Positions 63,932-64,000 of a stretch of DNA of 64,000 nt are shown piece by piece; within the stretch, counting starts at the first letter, position 1, and each line of letters begins with the position of its first letter. The notes beneath the pieces were generated by a model. It worked only from the letters and a program-made list of their open reading frames with translations. It was not told the origin of the DNA and searched no databases. The translations under genes and the position numbers were made by a program. This DNA is from Algoriphagus sp. CAU 1675 (GTDB lineage: Bacteria; Bacteroidota; Bacteroidia; Cytophagales; Cyclobacteriaceae), in the NCBI RefSeq assembly GCF_029222925.1, contig NZ_JARHUI010000002.1:372001-436000 (forward strand), in the 5' to 3' direction.

Positions 63932-64000
63932 ATGTCAGGATGTAGTAGTTGCGCTACCTCTTCAGGAGGAACCGGAGGTTGTCAAAATAACGGCAGCTGC
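63932..64000 (+). CDS. ricT: Start of a PSP1/RicT-type gene (partial)
   Basis: Only 23 codons are visible before the window ends: they begin MSGCSSCAT and end GGCQNNGSC. A Cys/Gly-rich N-terminus with C-xx-C and NGSC is typical of the Bacteroidota PSP1-domain (RicT/YaaT) proteins. The family call rests on this short segment. Confidence 0.6.
   Translation, partial: MSGCSSCATSSGGTGGCQNNGSC

Noticed and set aside
1-64000. CRISPR arrays, insertion sequences, phage genes, rRNA
   Set aside because: No regularly spaced repeats, transposase or phage motifs, or rRNA-like sequence were seen on reading the whole window.

Overview
The window looks like chromosomal DNA of a free-living member of the Bacteroidota, most likely order Cytophagales (Cyclobacteriaceae/Algoriphagus-like). 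This placement is inferred from gene content: a SusC/SusD pair, a type IX secretion (T9SS) C-terminal domain, many SPI or lipoprotein signal peptides ending in AQ or C, a GWxTD protein, a DEFD-type RhlE helicase, and Bacteroidota-type promoters (-7 box TAnnTTTG). I see no tRNA, rRNA, insertion sequence, prophage or CRISPR array. Gene density is high and most of the region is ordinary core genome.

Layout. 1-9 kb: an exported protein (partial), a T9SS-exported subtilisin-like protease, and a susC-susD-lipoprotein nutrient uptake operon, all on the minus strand. 9.5-14.4 kb: a possible frameshifted small gene, a PorE-like OmpA protein, queE with a possible preQ1-like leader, a GNAT enzyme and an M20 amidohydrolase. 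14.5-18.5 kb: leuS and a glycosyltransferase. 18.4-21.2 kb: a Crp/Fnr-family regulator, a DUF2202 ferritin-like lipoprotein, a cytochrome c and a 1-Cys peroxiredoxin. 21.3-22.0 kb: remnant of an AraC-type regulator. 22-34.4 kb: dipeptidase/VIT1/DUF5995 operon, DUF4407 membrane protein, SGNH hydrolase, MsrAB lipoprotein, response regulator, D-2-hydroxyacid dehydrogenase, and a cold-shock operon (rhlE, basic small protein, csp). 34.9-44.1 kb: a sulfur module with a TsdA-like thiosulfate dehydrogenase and porin, a second related porin with a split YeeE/YedE transporter, a CstB-like persulfide dioxygenase-rhodanese and thioredoxin; a thioesterase-MFS operon and a 26-residue membrane ORF are embedded in it. 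44.3-55.3 kb: a DUF2723 membrane protein, an anion-type porin, and a dabA-dabB-sulP inorganic carbon uptake operon. 55.4-64 kb: methyltransferase, GWxTD protein, rlmB, manC, kdsD, recQ, purD and the start of a ricT/PSP1 gene.

Main observation. Six promoters carry a palindrome of the form TGTGAY-N4-RTCACA (three perfect, three degenerate). In all six its centre lies 36.5 or 37.5 bases before the last base of a TAnnTTTG-like -7 box, which is class II activator geometry (about -41.5). They precede DUF2202/cytochrome c, peroxiredoxin, tsdA-porin, porin-yeeE, the CstB-like gene and trxA. The Crp/Fnr protein encoded in the window has the CRP recognition residues R-E-xxx-R, lacks the canonical cAMP pocket and has two cysteines where the pocket would be. 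I propose a thiol-sensing regulon for reactive sulfur species: persulfide to thiosulfate (CstB-like), thiosulfate transport (YeeE, porins), thiosulfate oxidation (TsdA) and thiol/peroxide protection (Trx, Prx). This is inference from sequence only.
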